Counted from the first letter of the stretch, positions 47,901 to 56,904 are shown. The stretch: 64,000 nucleotides of DNA from Streptomyces zagrosensis (GCF_014203645.1 NZ_JACHJL010000012.1:186001-250000), one strand, 5' to 3'. Translations and numbers: made by a program. The notes: generated by a model from the sequence alone, not told the origin.

Positions 47901-49418
47901 GCCAAGGCCCTGGGGATCAGCCAGCCGACCGTTTCCCAGCACCTGGTCGCCGCGACCGACCAGTGGGCCGCCCAGCCGTGGGTGCGCCGAGTCCGCAACG
48001 AACTGGTGGCCCTCCTTCAGGAGCAGGGGCGGGTAGCGACTGCCGCTGAGCTCGCGGCCGAGCTGCGCGTCCGGCACGGTGCGGGTGCGGGTGCGAATCC
48101 CGCCGAGACGTTGGGCAAGGCTCTCGCCGTCGTACGCGCGGCGGCCGACACCGAGGCCCGGAAGCGCCCGGAGGCCACGCGCGACGCCGACAGCGACACG
48201 GAGCCCGCTGTCCGGCTCGCCGTTCTGCGGCGCGGTGGTCACGTCGTGCTCGCGCTGGAGGACCAGCCCGGAGCCGATGACCCCACCCCCGCCGAACTCG
48301 CGGATTACGCCGCCCGGCTCGGCGAGTTGGCGACCGATATCGCCGCACGGGACCCGCTGCCCGGCCGGGCCACGGTGCTGCGCGAGCTGCGATCCGTGCC
48401 GGCGCCCGAGGGCATGGTGCCGGTCGCTGATACCCGGCTCGTGGAGCTGGCCGCATCCATGGCGGTCCGGGTCGGGTCTTCTCCGCGCCTTGAGCTCTTC
48501 CCGCTGGACCTCGGTCTGTCGCGTGCTCTGTTGATCTCCCAGGCCCCGGCCGGGGTGCGGCCTGATGCGGGCATAAGCACCGACGAGTTGCTCGTCCGGG
48601 TACGGGCCCGTTTCCCCGGGCTAACCGCGCTCAACGGCATCACGTATATCGAGGTGTCCGAGGCCCTCGCCGAGGCCGACTTCCCACTTGAGTACGACCA
48701 AAACCGCAAGCGGTTCCTGCCGCGGGTACCCGAAGCGGGCAGTACGGGGCTCGCGCTCAGTGCCTCCGCGCTGACCAGCACGGGCAGTCTGATCGCCGCC
48801 GCCCAGCGCGATCTCGCCCAGGGCCTAGATCCGCGCGAGGTGCTCGCCGCCCGCCTGACGGCGGCGCGGCGCCGGGGCGGATTCGTCGCCCTCACGCTCA
48901 AGGGGTCCGAGTTGCCCGGCCTCGCCGCGAGTTTGGCCGGCCGCTTCGGCGTTATCCAGGTTTCGCTCGGCGACCTTTTCCTGGCCACGCTCCGCGACCT
49001 GGCCGAGGAACAGGGGGTGCAGTGGCAGGCACTGCTCAAGGCTGACGCGAAGTTCTCCGTTTCGGGCTCGCTCGGTGCTGGGCTCGCTTCCTATACCCGG
49101 CTCGCCGCAGAGCGTGTCACCGCGCAGGTCGTCGCCCTGGCCGAACAGGCGGGACCGCGCACGGTAGTCCTGGCACACGAGGGCGCGTTGATCGCCCGCT
49201 ACTGGGAGGCCGGCGGACGGGAACTCCTGGTCACGTTGCAGGAGGCCGCGCGTCGTCCCGCCGACGTTCCGCACGGGCTGTGGCTCCTGGTTCCCATGGA
49301 GGACCCTCGGGCGACACCGGCGTTGGAGGGCCGGACGGTGGATGTGGTGGACCGGGTCAGTGAGTGGGTGGTCCTGGAAGGACTGTTCCTGAAAAAGCTG
49401 CAGACGGCGGGTCGGTGA
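44988..49418 (+). CDS. pglW: BREX type 2 protein kinase PglW (1476 aa)
   Basis: Ser/Thr kinase of the Pgl/BREX-2 anti-phage system. An N-terminal NERD nuclease-related domain spans about 30-140 (EWEQEGLDHVRRLLPDAEPY, NECDLLIAAPGGVYLVELKG). A first kinase-like domain at about 265-500 is degenerate: HRALSARSVYVS replaces the HRD loop. A second, complete kinase domain follows (about 530-800): Gly-rich VLGTGATARAVLVRR, Lys in VFKIALDQ, HRDIKPDNLG (about 666) and DFS in LMLFDFSLAD in place of DFG (about 690). The C-terminal 650 residues include helix-hairpin-like and LGISQPTVSQHL repeats typical of PglW. Length matches the S. coelicolor protein (about 1,490). GTG 44988 is supported by GGAGG. Confidence 0.95.
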   Translation: MTSAPRPSAPRPGPPTRRERWFQPRKSSYEWEQEGLDHVRRLLPDAEPYRAWATFQFTAASGRVNECDLLIAAPGGVYLVELKGHPGRIVNHGDTWQFHADRVRTLKNPLHLTDMKAKELKGQLERAARARKIDPRRIPFIRPAVFLHDANLVSELDEVQRTGVYGRNDGASGLPKVWDDLLGLPPERESWRVTPNTAQLFEELMKHIGISHSTAHLRFGDGWKLEPRLLDAGPGWEDRLAVRVDGLVQENGRVRIYLAGQAASEQQREKVDRAARREYQVLQGINHRGIVQATQIREHQGGPAILFRHRETDLRLDAYLDAYGGRLTPVVRLDLVRQLAEAVRYAHNRSLYHRALSARSVYVSAREDGTDPVLHIADWQTAARDFETTMHRSLGDTPLDSGLIADVAQVYLAPETDQEFADPVDLDVFGVGSLAYLLLTGRPPADRRSALVDRLTTDGGLHPYAVADGLSTALDSMVFRATAADVQHRLASVDVFLSLLDAAEAEATPLDRPGTVVTDPLSVQPGQPLDDTWTVTRVLGTGATARAVLVRRTVTAEAPAGDQDSPRVFKIALDQEKDARLYAEAKALQEVGGGRIVKLLAPPREIGPRTVLEIEFAGGFRAAADREAVSLGSRLRGEGRLSYYQLERFGNDLFDALDSLAARGVRHRDIKPDNLGLFKRNDGSWQLMLFDFSLADAPDQDLHAGTRGYLDPFLGGGSRARYDDHAEWYAAAVTLHEMASGVRPTWGDGQSSPLTVPTADLYVARELFEPALSEGLTRFFERALHRDVEQRFDSLRDVQEGWRQVFRQADSTPPATTPATLGAQGEDVEDIREQAAAAATLKTPLDAAGLSPRAVSVAASLGAATVGSLLDIAPHTISRARGAGNVIRKELNRRHRQWTQDLRRRPTTTAPVPLPPDSPEETLESVDTLASRLTPQETGRRAKKPRPDVVSATLQLPGSVQLEIWPAQSAVAKALGISQPTVSQHLVAATDQWAAQPWVRRVRNELVALLQEQGRVATAAELAAELRVRHGAGAGANPAETLGKALAVVRAAADTEARKRPEATRDADSDTEPAVRLAVLRRGGHVVLALEDQPGADDPTPAELADYAARLGELATDIAARDPLPGRATVLRELRSVPAPEGMVPVADTRLVELAASMAVRVGSSPRLELFPLDLGLSRALLISQAPAGVRPDAGISTDELLVRVRARFPGLTALNGITYIEVSEALAEADFPLEYDQNRKRFLPRVPEAGSTGLALSASALTSTGSLIAAAQRDLAQGLDPREVLAARLTAARRRGGFVALTLKGSELPGLAASLAGRFGVIQVSLGDLFLATLRDLAEEQGVQWQALLKADAKFSVSGSLGAGLASYTRLAAERVTAQVVALAEQAGPRTVVLAHEGALIARYWEAGGRELLVTLQEAARRPADVPHGLWLLVPMEDPRATPALEGRTVDVVDRVSEWVVLEGLFLKKLQTAGR

Positions 49419-49487
49419 CGGAGTGCGGACGGGGGCAGGACTGCTGGGTTGTCCTGCCCTACGCTCCCTGGCCGACAAGCGCCTCCT

Positions 49488-49997
49488 ATGATCCGCAGTG
49501 TGCCCGAGATGACGACCGAGGATCACTACGCCAGCGCCGCACGACGTCATTACGACGACGCCCGGTATCTCTGCAAACGCGAGCGCTGGCCGAACGCCGA
49601 CCACCATCTCGGCTTCGCGGCGGAATGCGCTTTGAAGAGCCTGTTGCTGCGCTTCACCGAAGCGAGCATGGGGCCGAAACCGCCCAAGGGGAAGCAGTCG
49701 AACAAACCCTGGATACCCAAGTCGACGGGTGGAGTACAGGAGTACGGGCACCTCCCGTGGTCCGAGACAGAGTTAGCGGTTCTCGCCACCGGACCCCTGG
49801 GGCAGCACCTGCTGACCGCTCTCGGCGATCAGCTGTCCGCCTTCGCCGACTGGACGGAGCAGGACCGCTACCACCATTGCGACCACATCACCCTGGAGAC
49901 CGTCACCGCGCTGCACGACGCCACCCAGTTCATCCTCGCCCTGCACGAGTCCGCCCGGATCACCGGAACTCTGGAAGTCTTCCATGACCGCCCCTGA
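49488..49997 (+). CDS. HEPN-like small protein in BREX operon (~169 aa)
   Basis: Not part of the canonical BREX-2 set. Starting from ATG 49488 or, equally possible, ATG 49509, it begins MTTEDHYASAARRHYDDARY and KRERWPNADHHLGFAAECAL. The antiparallel-helix pattern with a following E-C-x-xK-xLL resembles HEPN/UPF-type domains, and R-WPNAD-H fits the R-x(4-6)-H spacing of HEPN ribonucleases. Whether that pair is catalytic cannot be told. The C-terminus is helical (YHHCDHITLETVTALHDATQ). Its stop lies 14 bp past the start of the next gene, so the two are coupled. It is first of three inserted genes between pglW and pglX. Confidence 0.7.
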   Translation: MIRSVPEMTTEDHYASAARRHYDDARYLCKRERWPNADHHLGFAAECALKSLLLRFTEASMGPKPPKGKQSNKPWIPKSTGGVQEYGHLPWSETELAVLATGPLGQHLLTALGDQLSAFADWTEQDRYHHCDHITLETVTALHDATQFILALHESARITGTLEVFHDRP

Positions 49998-51390
49998 CGC
50001 CCCCGGCCGCGCCCCGGTCCGCTTCGACGAAGCTCGCCCCCGCGCCCTCGCATTGGCCCGCTCCACGGCCGACGAGGGATTCGATGTCCTGCTTGTCCGG
50101 GATGTCCTTGGCCGGTTCACCTTGATCGTCGACGACCGCCGACGGCCGGTGGACGACGAGACGCACGAGCGCTGGCACGCCGAGCTGACCGGCCGGCTGG
50201 GCGCATACGTCACCTCCCAGCCGCTCACCCTGGCCTCCACGATGTTCGCCGCCGACACCTTGCTGGCTTCGCCGCGTGCCGTTCCCGACGCGCTGCGTCC
50301 GCCTGGCGGCGAGGGGAGGGTCCGGCTCCTGGACAACACCGTGGTGGGCGAGGACTGGGCGAAGGTGTCCGCCCCGGACGGCGAGCCTTCCGGTTCCCGT
50401 CCCTATCGCACAGCCATGTATGGGTTTAAGGGCGGCGTGGGGCGTACCACGGCGACCGCGATGCTGGCCCGTCACCTGGCCGACCACGGTCTCGTGGTCC
50501 TCGTGGTGGACCTCGACCTGGAATCCCCGGGTGTGGGCCCCCTGCTTCTGGCCGACGACCAACTTCCGGTGTACGGGCTCGTGGATCACCTGGTGGAGTC
50601 GGCCGTCTCCGACCCGGGCGGCCTCGATCTGGTGGCCAACAGCAACTACAAGGCGCGGGACAATCTCGGTGAGCTGTGGGTGGCCCCGGCCCGTGGCCGG
50701 GGAACCGACGATGTCCCGTACAGCTATGTCGACAAACTGAATCGTGTGTACGCCGACATCCCGGGCGCGTCCTTCGCTGATCGGCTGCGACGTTCCGTGG
50801 AAGCCTGTGAAGAGGCGGTGGCCCGCGGTGATAGCGAGCGGCACCCGGATGTCGTCCTGCTCGACAGCCGGGCCGGCATCCACGACGTGGCCGCCGTCAC
50901 CATCTCGCGGCTGTGCGATCTGGCGCTGCTCTTCGGCGCGGACAACTCCCAGACGTGGACGGGCTACCGGGATCTGTTCACTGCCTGGCAGTCCTCGGGA
51001 CAGGCGGAGCGAATCCGCGAGCGGCTGAAGATGGTCGCCTCGATGGTGCCGGACTCCGCACACCACTCCATGGACGTCTACCTCCAGTCGTTCCGCGGTC
51101 ACGCCTTCGAGCACTTCAGCGCGACGCTGTACGACGAGCGTCCTGCGGACGACACCGTCTCCTCCGATGTCTTCGCACCGTCGGAGAAGAACAAAACGGC
51201 TCCGCACTACGCAATCCCCATCCTCTTCGAACCTGGCCTGGTCAGCATGGACGCGCTCAAATCCCCCTCGTGGCAGGATCGCGCCTTCGTACAGGCCGCC
51301 TACCGCGACTTTCTGAGGGCCGCGACGCCCCTGGTCACGGACGGCCTCGTCGGCACCGCCGACTCCGAGGACGAGGGGGCCGCACCGTGA
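49984..51390 (+). CDS. ParA/MinD-like ATPase in BREX operon (468 aa)
   Basis: Residues about 1-140 form a variable N-terminal domain (FDVLLVRDVLGRFTLIVDDR). A SIMIBI ATPase domain follows: deviant Walker A GFKGGVGRTTATAML (Lys150, GRTT at 154-157), A' motif LVVDLDLESPGVG (about 170-182) and Walker B VVLLDSRAGIHDVAAV, in which the usual Asp-x-x-(P)-G is DSRAG. The C-terminal ~150 residues contain SMVPDSAHHSMDVYLQSFRG and an Asp/Glu-rich tail. Such ATPases usually dimerise on DNA or position partner proteins. ATG 49984 overlaps the preceding gene by 14 nt, and its stop overlaps the next GTG by 4 nt. Not a known BREX-2 component. Confidence 0.82.
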   Translation: MTAPDAPGRAPVRFDEARPRALALARSTADEGFDVLLVRDVLGRFTLIVDDRRRPVDDETHERWHAELTGRLGAYVTSQPLTLASTMFAADTLLASPRAVPDALRPPGGEGRVRLLDNTVVGEDWAKVSAPDGEPSGSRPYRTAMYGFKGGVGRTTATAMLARHLADHGLVVLVVDLDLESPGVGPLLLADDQLPVYGLVDHLVESAVSDPGGLDLVANSNYKARDNLGELWVAPARGRGTDDVPYSYVDKLNRVYADIPGASFADRLRRSVEACEEAVARGDSERHPDVVLLDSRAGIHDVAAVTISRLCDLALLFGADNSQTWTGYRDLFTAWQSSGQAERIRERLKMVASMVPDSAHHSMDVYLQSFRGHAFEHFSATLYDERPADDTVSSDVFAPSEKNKTAPHYAIPILFEPGLVSMDALKSPSWQDRAFVQAAYRDFLRAATPLVTDGLVGTADSEDEGAAP

Positions 51391-52853
51391 CCGATGCGAT
51401 CCGGGCGGGGGAGTACCGCGAACTGCTGTCCGAAGCGCTGGACGAGGCTGCGGACGCCGACACTCGCCTACCGAACTCGCACACCCTGTTCATGCCGGAC
51501 TCGCACCGCACGGCTCTCTACGTCGACAACACCGTTGTGCTTGGTGGCCGTGGTGTGGGAAAGACCTTCTGGTACCGCTCGCTCCTCGACGACGGGCTGC
51601 GCGCGTACGCCGCCGAGGAATACCGGATCAACCGTCTGAACCGCCTGACCGTCTCACCAGGGCACGGTACGGACATGGATGTGGCCCGCTATCCCAGCCG
51701 GATGCTCCTGAGCCGACTGATCGACGACGGCACCGACCCGTACACGCTTTGGTACGCGGTCCTGCTCACCACTCTCGGCCAGCCGGAGGTGTGCGCACTG
51801 GCCGAATGGCGCGACCGGGCCGCCTGGGTGCACAGCCATCCCGGTCCCGCGCAACTCGCAGTGGAACAGGCCGACCGGGAGGCGCACGGGGAGAACACCG
51901 TCCGGCTGCTGCTGTTCGACGCCCTGGAACATCTGCATCAACTGCCCGCCGAACGGGACCGAATGGTCGGCGCGCTGCTGCGACTCGCCTTGGAAATGCG
52001 GCTCGGCACTCGGAGCATCCGGTTCAAGGTATTCCTACGGCTCGACATGTTCCGCAACGCGGCGGTGCATTTCCCCGACGCCTCAAAGCTGACCGGGACC
52101 GCCACCGACCTGCCCTGGACTCCGGTCAATTTGTACGGGCTTCTCTTCCACACCCTCGGCAACCAGGACACCGAGATCGCGCACCGCTTCCGCCGCCTCA
52201 CCGGCGGCTGGCAGTCCGCCGCCGACGGCGTCCGGTACGCTCCACCGTCCGGCCTCAGGGGCGACAAGAAGGTACAGGCCGAGCACTTCACCCAGATCGC
52301 CGGGCCGTACATGGGCAGCAATTTCCGCAAGGGCACCACTTACAGCTGGCTGCCCAACCACCTCATGGACGGCAACGAGGTGATCAGCCCCCGCAGTTTC
52401 CTCAAGACCCTCGCTACCGCGGCCACCGTGACCCGCGACGAGTACGCCACTCACTCCTGGGCACTGCACCACGAGGCGATCCGACAGGGGGTCCAAAAGG
52501 CGTCGGAAGTGCGTGTGCGAGAGGCCGCCGAGGACATCCCCTGGGCCGGGAGGGCGGTGACCTTCCTCGAAGGACGGCAGGTGCCCATCGAGCGGGAACA
52601 GGTCCGCTACCACTGGAAGAGGGCTGGACTACCGGACCTGCTGCGCGAGGACATGGCCCGCTTCACCACCGCCGGTGACCAGCAAAAGCCGCGCACTGGC
52701 CCGCGCGATCCCGACGACCTCGACGGGCTCATCGACGACCTGGTCACCCTCGGCGTGATGACCAAGCGCAGCGACGATCGCCTCGACATCCCCGATATCT
52801 TCCGCATCCATCTGCGCATCGGCCGCCTGGGCGGGGTACGCAAAGCGTCTTGA
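51387..52853 (+). CDS. P-loop ATPase in BREX operon (488 aa)
   Basis: GTG 51387 overlaps the previous stop (GTGA). The N-terminal AAA-like domain has Walker A VVLGGRGVGKTFWYRSLLDD (about 49-68) and a probable Walker B near NTVRLLLFDALEHLH (about 170-184), with an arginine-rich sensor region (FKVFLRLDMFRNAAVHFP). The middle is helical, and the C-terminus carries a winged-helix-like end (LIDDLVTLGVMTKRSDDRLD, IPDIFRIHLRIGR), as seen in STAND/AAA ATPases whose wHTH docks on the NTPase. It is the last of the three inserted genes, 108 bp before pglX. No established family was recognised; it may be the effector or the switch partner of the ParA-like ATPase. Confidence 0.78.
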   Translation: MTDAIRAGEYRELLSEALDEAADADTRLPNSHTLFMPDSHRTALYVDNTVVLGGRGVGKTFWYRSLLDDGLRAYAAEEYRINRLNRLTVSPGHGTDMDVARYPSRMLLSRLIDDGTDPYTLWYAVLLTTLGQPEVCALAEWRDRAAWVHSHPGPAQLAVEQADREAHGENTVRLLLFDALEHLHQLPAERDRMVGALLRLALEMRLGTRSIRFKVFLRLDMFRNAAVHFPDASKLTGTATDLPWTPVNLYGLLFHTLGNQDTEIAHRFRRLTGGWQSAADGVRYAPPSGLRGDKKVQAEHFTQIAGPYMGSNFRKGTTYSWLPNHLMDGNEVISPRSFLKTLATAATVTRDEYATHSWALHHEAIRQGVQKASEVRVREAAEDIPWAGRAVTFLEGRQVPIEREQVRYHWKRAGLPDLLREDMARFTTAGDQQKPRTGPRDPDDLDGLIDDLVTLGVMTKRSDDRLDIPDIFRIHLRIGRLGGVRKAS

Positions 52854-52961
52854 GACGGCTCGGGCCGATGTCCGGTTCGCCTGCTGGCAGGATGGGGGAA
52901 GCCGACGCCGTGAGAGCGACACGGCAGACGTCTCCCGAACCGAAGGAACGAGGTCCCGCAG

Positions 52962-55900
52962 GTGTCGTCCGAGGATGTCCGCACGTCAGACACATCGCTG
53001 GATCACGAAGCGCTTCTCAAGGACCTACAGAAGCAGATCTCCCTCCTTCAGGACGACCTGCGCGAGCGCGCGTCAGCTGAGGCGGAGTTCGCAACGGCGT
53101 TGCGGGCCGAGTACGACGAAGCGGTCGAGTCCGAGCGGACGACGGGCGCCATGTACGAGACATGGCTGGAGGACCGGGTGGTCCAGGTCGCCGCGGCCTG
53201 GATTCTTTCCTGCGTCTTCGTCCGGTTTAGTGAGGACAACGGGCTGATCCCCGACGCCCTGCTCTCCGGCCCCGGAGACCGCCTCGCCGAGGCCCAGGAC
53301 CACCACGACGCGTACTTCCGGACCAATCCCCAGCACAACGACCGCGACTGGTTGCTGCACGCCTTCACCACGCTCGCCGACGCCCACCCCACTGCGGCCG
53401 GTCTCTTTGCCCGGGCACACAATCCGCTGTGGGAGATCACCCCGTCCTACGGGGCCGCCACCCGCCTGCTCGCCTTCTGGCGCGAGCGCGGCGCCGACGG
53501 CACGATCCGCTACGACTTCAGCAGCGGCGATCTCGACACCCGGTTCCTCGGCGACCTGTACCAGCACCTGTCGGAGCACGCCCGCAAGACGTACGCGCTG
53601 CTGCAAACCCCCGAATTCGTCGAGGAGTTCATCCTCGACCTCACTCTGGAACCGGCTGTCGAAGAGTTCGGACTCGCCCCGGCGTGGAAGCACCGGCCGA
53701 CTGGCTGGACCGGGGAACTGCACGGAGACGGCGCGGACGCAGAGGTACGGGGCCTGCGCTGCATCGACCCGGCCTGCGGGTCCGGACACTTCCTGCTCGG
53801 CCTCTTCCACCGGCTCCTCGCCAAGTGGCGGGACGAGGAGCCCGGCACCGAAGACATGCTGCTCATCCGGCGCTCCCTGGAGTCCGTCCACGGCGCGGAC
53901 AAGAACCCGTTCGCCGCTTCCATCGCCCGCTTCCGGCTGCTCGCCGCCGCATTGCAGGAGTGCGGGGTACGGGGCCTGCGCGGGGCGCCGAAGCTGCCGA
54001 TCCGGGTGGCGGTCGGCGACTCGCTGCTGCACGGGCGGGACGCCGGACAAGAGGCGGACGCGACGCTGGACGACGCGGAGCGGGGCGAGGTCTTCACCTA
54101 CCGGACCGAGGACATCAAGGAGTACCAGGCCGAGGTCGATCTGCTCGGCCGGGGCTCGTACCACGTGGTCGTGGCGAATCCGCCGTACATCACGGTCAAG
54201 GACAAGCAGGAAAACCAGAACTATCGGAACGTGTACTGGGCCTGTTCCGGAAAGTACGCACTGTCCGTCCCGTTCGCGCAACGCATCTTCGAGCTGGCGC
54301 AGCGGGCCAGCGGCAGCGGGCGGGACGGCGGATTCACCGGACAGATCACGGCGAACTCCTTCATGAAGCGGGAATTCGGAAAGGTCTTGATCGAATCGTA
54401 CTTCCATGGGGGTACGTACAAGGACCCGAAGACCAAGCACAAGCGGGACTTCCCGGGGGTCGAGCTCTCCCACATCATCGACACGTCCGGCGCGTACATC
54501 CCGGGACACGGGACGCCGACGGTCATCCTGGCCGGCCGGAACCAGTTCGCGCGGCAGGGAAAGTCGATTCGAGCGGTCCTCGGGGTGCGAGGGGAAGCGA
54601 GTATTCCGGAGGATGGGGCGCTGGGGCCGGTCTGGGTTTCCATTACGGAGCAGGTGGGGAAGCCGGGGAGCGAGTCGGAGTGGGTGAGTGTTGAGGATGC
54701 AAGGCGAGGGCGTTTCGCTCCGTTTCCCTGGTCGCTGAGCGGTGGTGGTGCGGGCGGCTTGCTGAAGCGCATCGAAGATGCAGCAACATCGAAACTCGAC
54801 GATGAAGCAGAATCTCTTGGCATTACCTGTTTCACTCTTGAAGACGACCTCTTCCTACTGCCCGCAAGAGCGACGCGAACTGCGCATCTTCCCGCTGAAC
54901 AAATCCGCCCGATGGTCACTGGTGACTTTTTGCGCGACTGGGCTGGGAACGGGTATGGCCACGCCGTTTTCCCATACAACTCTTCATTCGAACCAATTGA
55001 CGTGGAAAACGTCATGCCACTACACAAATATATGTGGCCGAGCCGCACCTCAATCTCGAACAATATTCTCTTCGGCAGGAAGACCAAAGTTGAAGGTGGG
55101 CTCAAATGGTCAGAATATGGCCGCCTCACAAGGGGCAAGTTCAAGACTCCTCTGTCGATCACCTTCTCCTTCGTCGCCACCCACAACCACTTCGTCCTGG
55201 ACCGAGGCGGGAAGGTATTCAATCGTTCCGCCCCCGTGATCAAGCTGCCCGAGGGGGCGAGTGAGGACCGGCATCTGGAATTGCTGGGGGTGCTGAATTC
55301 TTCGGCGGCTTGTTTCTGGCTGAAGCAGGTGAGCCATGACAAGGGAATCCGCGGCGAAGGCGGCGGATTCACCAGTGACGATTGGGAACGGTTCTACGAA
55401 TTCACCGGCACCAAGCTCCAGGAATTCCCCCTCCCCGCCACCCTCCCCCTCGCCCACCCCCGCACCCTCGACACCCTCGCCCAACTGTTCGCCACCCACG
55501 AGCCCTCAGCCCTCGCCGCCATCAGCGGCACGCCCCCGACCCGCGCCGCCCTCGACGCCGCCAGTGCCGCCCAGGACGCCATCCGTGCCCGCATGATCTT
55601 GCTCCAGGAGGAGCTGGACTGGTTCGTGTACGGGTCCTACGGGTTGCTCTCGCCAGCCGAGGTTGCCCGCACCACGCTTCCCGGAGACCTGGCGGCCGAG
55701 TCGGCGAAGTTCGCCGATCTGACCGCCGCGCTTACCGACGCTCCCTGCGACCTCGCCCTTGGCCAGCGCGCCTTCGAGATCGCGCTCGCCCGCCGTGTCC
55801 GCGACGAGGGTGCCGAGACGGCGTGGTTCGATCGGCACGAGTCAGAGCCGGCGTACGAGGTCCCTGACGTCTGGCCGGAGACGTACAAGAAGATCGTCCA

Positions 55901-56798
55901 GGCGCGCCTCGATCTGATCGAGGCGAACAAGGACATCCGGCTCCTGGAGCGTCCGGAGTACAAGCGGCGCTGGTCCCTGGAGCAGTGGGCGAAGCGGGAG
56001 GCCACCGCCGTACGCTCCTGGCTGCTCGATGCCGCAGAGCGCGAGGAGCTGTGGTTCGAGGAGCGGAACGGATACGACGCGCCGCGTGCCCTCACTGTGA
56101 ACCGACTCGCGGACGCCCTCCGTGGCGACGAGGACGTCCAGGCGGTCGCCGCGCTGTACGCCGCCGACCACCTCGGCGACCGCGATGCCTCGCTGGCCGC
56201 CGTCCTGAAGGCCGCCGTGGAGGCCGAGCACGTGCCCTACCTGGCCGCTCTGCGCTACAAGGATCCCGGTCTACGCAAGCGCGAACAGTGGGAACAGGTG
56301 TGGCGGCTCCAGCGGGAGGAGGACCGGACCGGGGAACACAAGGGCATCACGCCACCGCCGAAGTACAGTGGCGCGGACTTCCTCAAGCACTCTTACTGGT
56401 CGAACCGCGGCAAGCTCGACGTGCCCAAGGAGCGATTCGTCTCCTACCCAGGGGCGTCCACTGACACCGATCCCTCGCTGCTGCTCGGCTGGGCGGGCTG
56501 GAACCACCGCGAGCAGGCCGAGGCCCTGGTCAACCTGGTCCAGGACCGTGACAGCCAGGATGGCTGGCCGGTCGGGGACCCCCGCTATGTGCCGCTCCTG
56601 GCTGGCCTGCGGGAGCTCATGCCGTGGGTGGAACAGTGGTACGACGCGCACGACGAGGAGTGGGACGGCAATCCGGCCGAGGAATTCCGAACCGCCCTGG
56701 AGACCGGCCGCGCTAACCGCCACCTCTCAGATGCGGACCTGGCCGCGTGGAGGCCGGAGAAGAAGCGCAGGGCCCGTGGCGGGGCTACCGACAGCTGA
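52962..56798 (+). CDS. pglX: BREX type 2 adenine-specific DNA methyltransferase PglX (1278 aa)
   Basis: Methylates a specific adenine in the host's DNA, marking self in BREX/Pgl defence. N-terminal helical and coiled-coil region is residues 1-50. The methyltransferase core has motif I CIDPACGSGHFLLGLF (about 267-282), ESVHGADKNPFAASIARFRL (motif II region) and the catalytic NPPY in VVVANPPYITVKD (about 406). Target-recognition and helical C-terminal regions follow (GTKLQEFPLPATLPLA near 820; ALTVNRLADALRG later). GTG 52962 is used. DNA at about 54,750-55,230, within the recognition region, is clearly less GC-rich than its surroundings, suggesting replacement of the specificity segment by transfer. 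Length fits PglX (about 1,200-1,300). Confidence 0.95.
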   Translation: MSSEDVRTSDTSLDHEALLKDLQKQISLLQDDLRERASAEAEFATALRAEYDEAVESERTTGAMYETWLEDRVVQVAAAWILSCVFVRFSEDNGLIPDALLSGPGDRLAEAQDHHDAYFRTNPQHNDRDWLLHAFTTLADAHPTAAGLFARAHNPLWEITPSYGAATRLLAFWRERGADGTIRYDFSSGDLDTRFLGDLYQHLSEHARKTYALLQTPEFVEEFILDLTLEPAVEEFGLAPAWKHRPTGWTGELHGDGADAEVRGLRCIDPACGSGHFLLGLFHRLLAKWRDEEPGTEDMLLIRRSLESVHGADKNPFAASIARFRLLAAALQECGVRGLRGAPKLPIRVAVGDSLLHGRDAGQEADATLDDAERGEVFTYRTEDIKEYQAEVDLLGRGSYHVVVANPPYITVKDKQENQNYRNVYWACSGKYALSVPFAQRIFELAQRASGSGRDGGFTGQITANSFMKREFGKVLIESYFHGGTYKDPKTKHKRDFPGVELSHIIDTSGAYIPGHGTPTVILAGRNQFARQGKSIRAVLGVRGEASIPEDGALGPVWVSITEQVGKPGSESEWVSVEDARRGRFAPFPWSLSGGGAGGLLKRIEDAATSKLDDEAESLGITCFTLEDDLFLLPARATRTAHLPAEQIRPMVTGDFLRDWAGNGYGHAVFPYNSSFEPIDVENVMPLHKYMWPSRTSISNNILFGRKTKVEGGLKWSEYGRLTRGKFKTPLSITFSFVATHNHFVLDRGGKVFNRSAPVIKLPEGASEDRHLELLGVLNSSAACFWLKQVSHDKGIRGEGGGFTSDDWERFYEFTGTKLQEFPLPATLPLAHPRTLDTLAQLFATHEPSALAAISGTPPTRAALDAASAAQDAIRARMILLQEELDWFVYGSYGLLSPAEVARTTLPGDLAAESAKFADLTAALTDAPCDLALGQRAFEIALARRVRDEGAETAWFDRHESEPAYEVPDVWPETYKKIVQARLDLIEANKDIRLLERPEYKRRWSLEQWAKREATAVRSWLLDAAEREELWFEERNGYDAPRALTVNRLADALRGDEDVQAVAALYAADHLGDRDASLAAVLKAAVEAEHVPYLAALRYKDPGLRKREQWEQVWRLQREEDRTGEHKGITPPPKYSGADFLKHSYWSNRGKLDVPKERFVSYPGASTDTDPSLLLGWAGWNHREQAEALVNLVQDRDSQDGWPVGDPRYVPLLAGLRELMPWVEQWYDAHDEEWDGNPAEEFRTALETGRANRHLSDADLAAWRPEKKRRARGGATDS

Positions 56799-56904
56799 TC
56801 TCGTCACCCGCCCACACCCATCTCGCTGAGCTGGCAGGATAGAAGGGTTGTGACCGGCCCGGACGGCTGGTGGTGCACAGCGGGCGAAGGAGCGGGAGCG
56901 GCTG

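Noticed and set aside
50913..52853. Reading of the P-loop ATPase as a 646-aa protein starting at 50913
   Set aside because: The extra N-terminus lies inside the ParA-like gene in another frame. GTG 51387 with a 4-nt overlap gives a normal start close to the Walker A.
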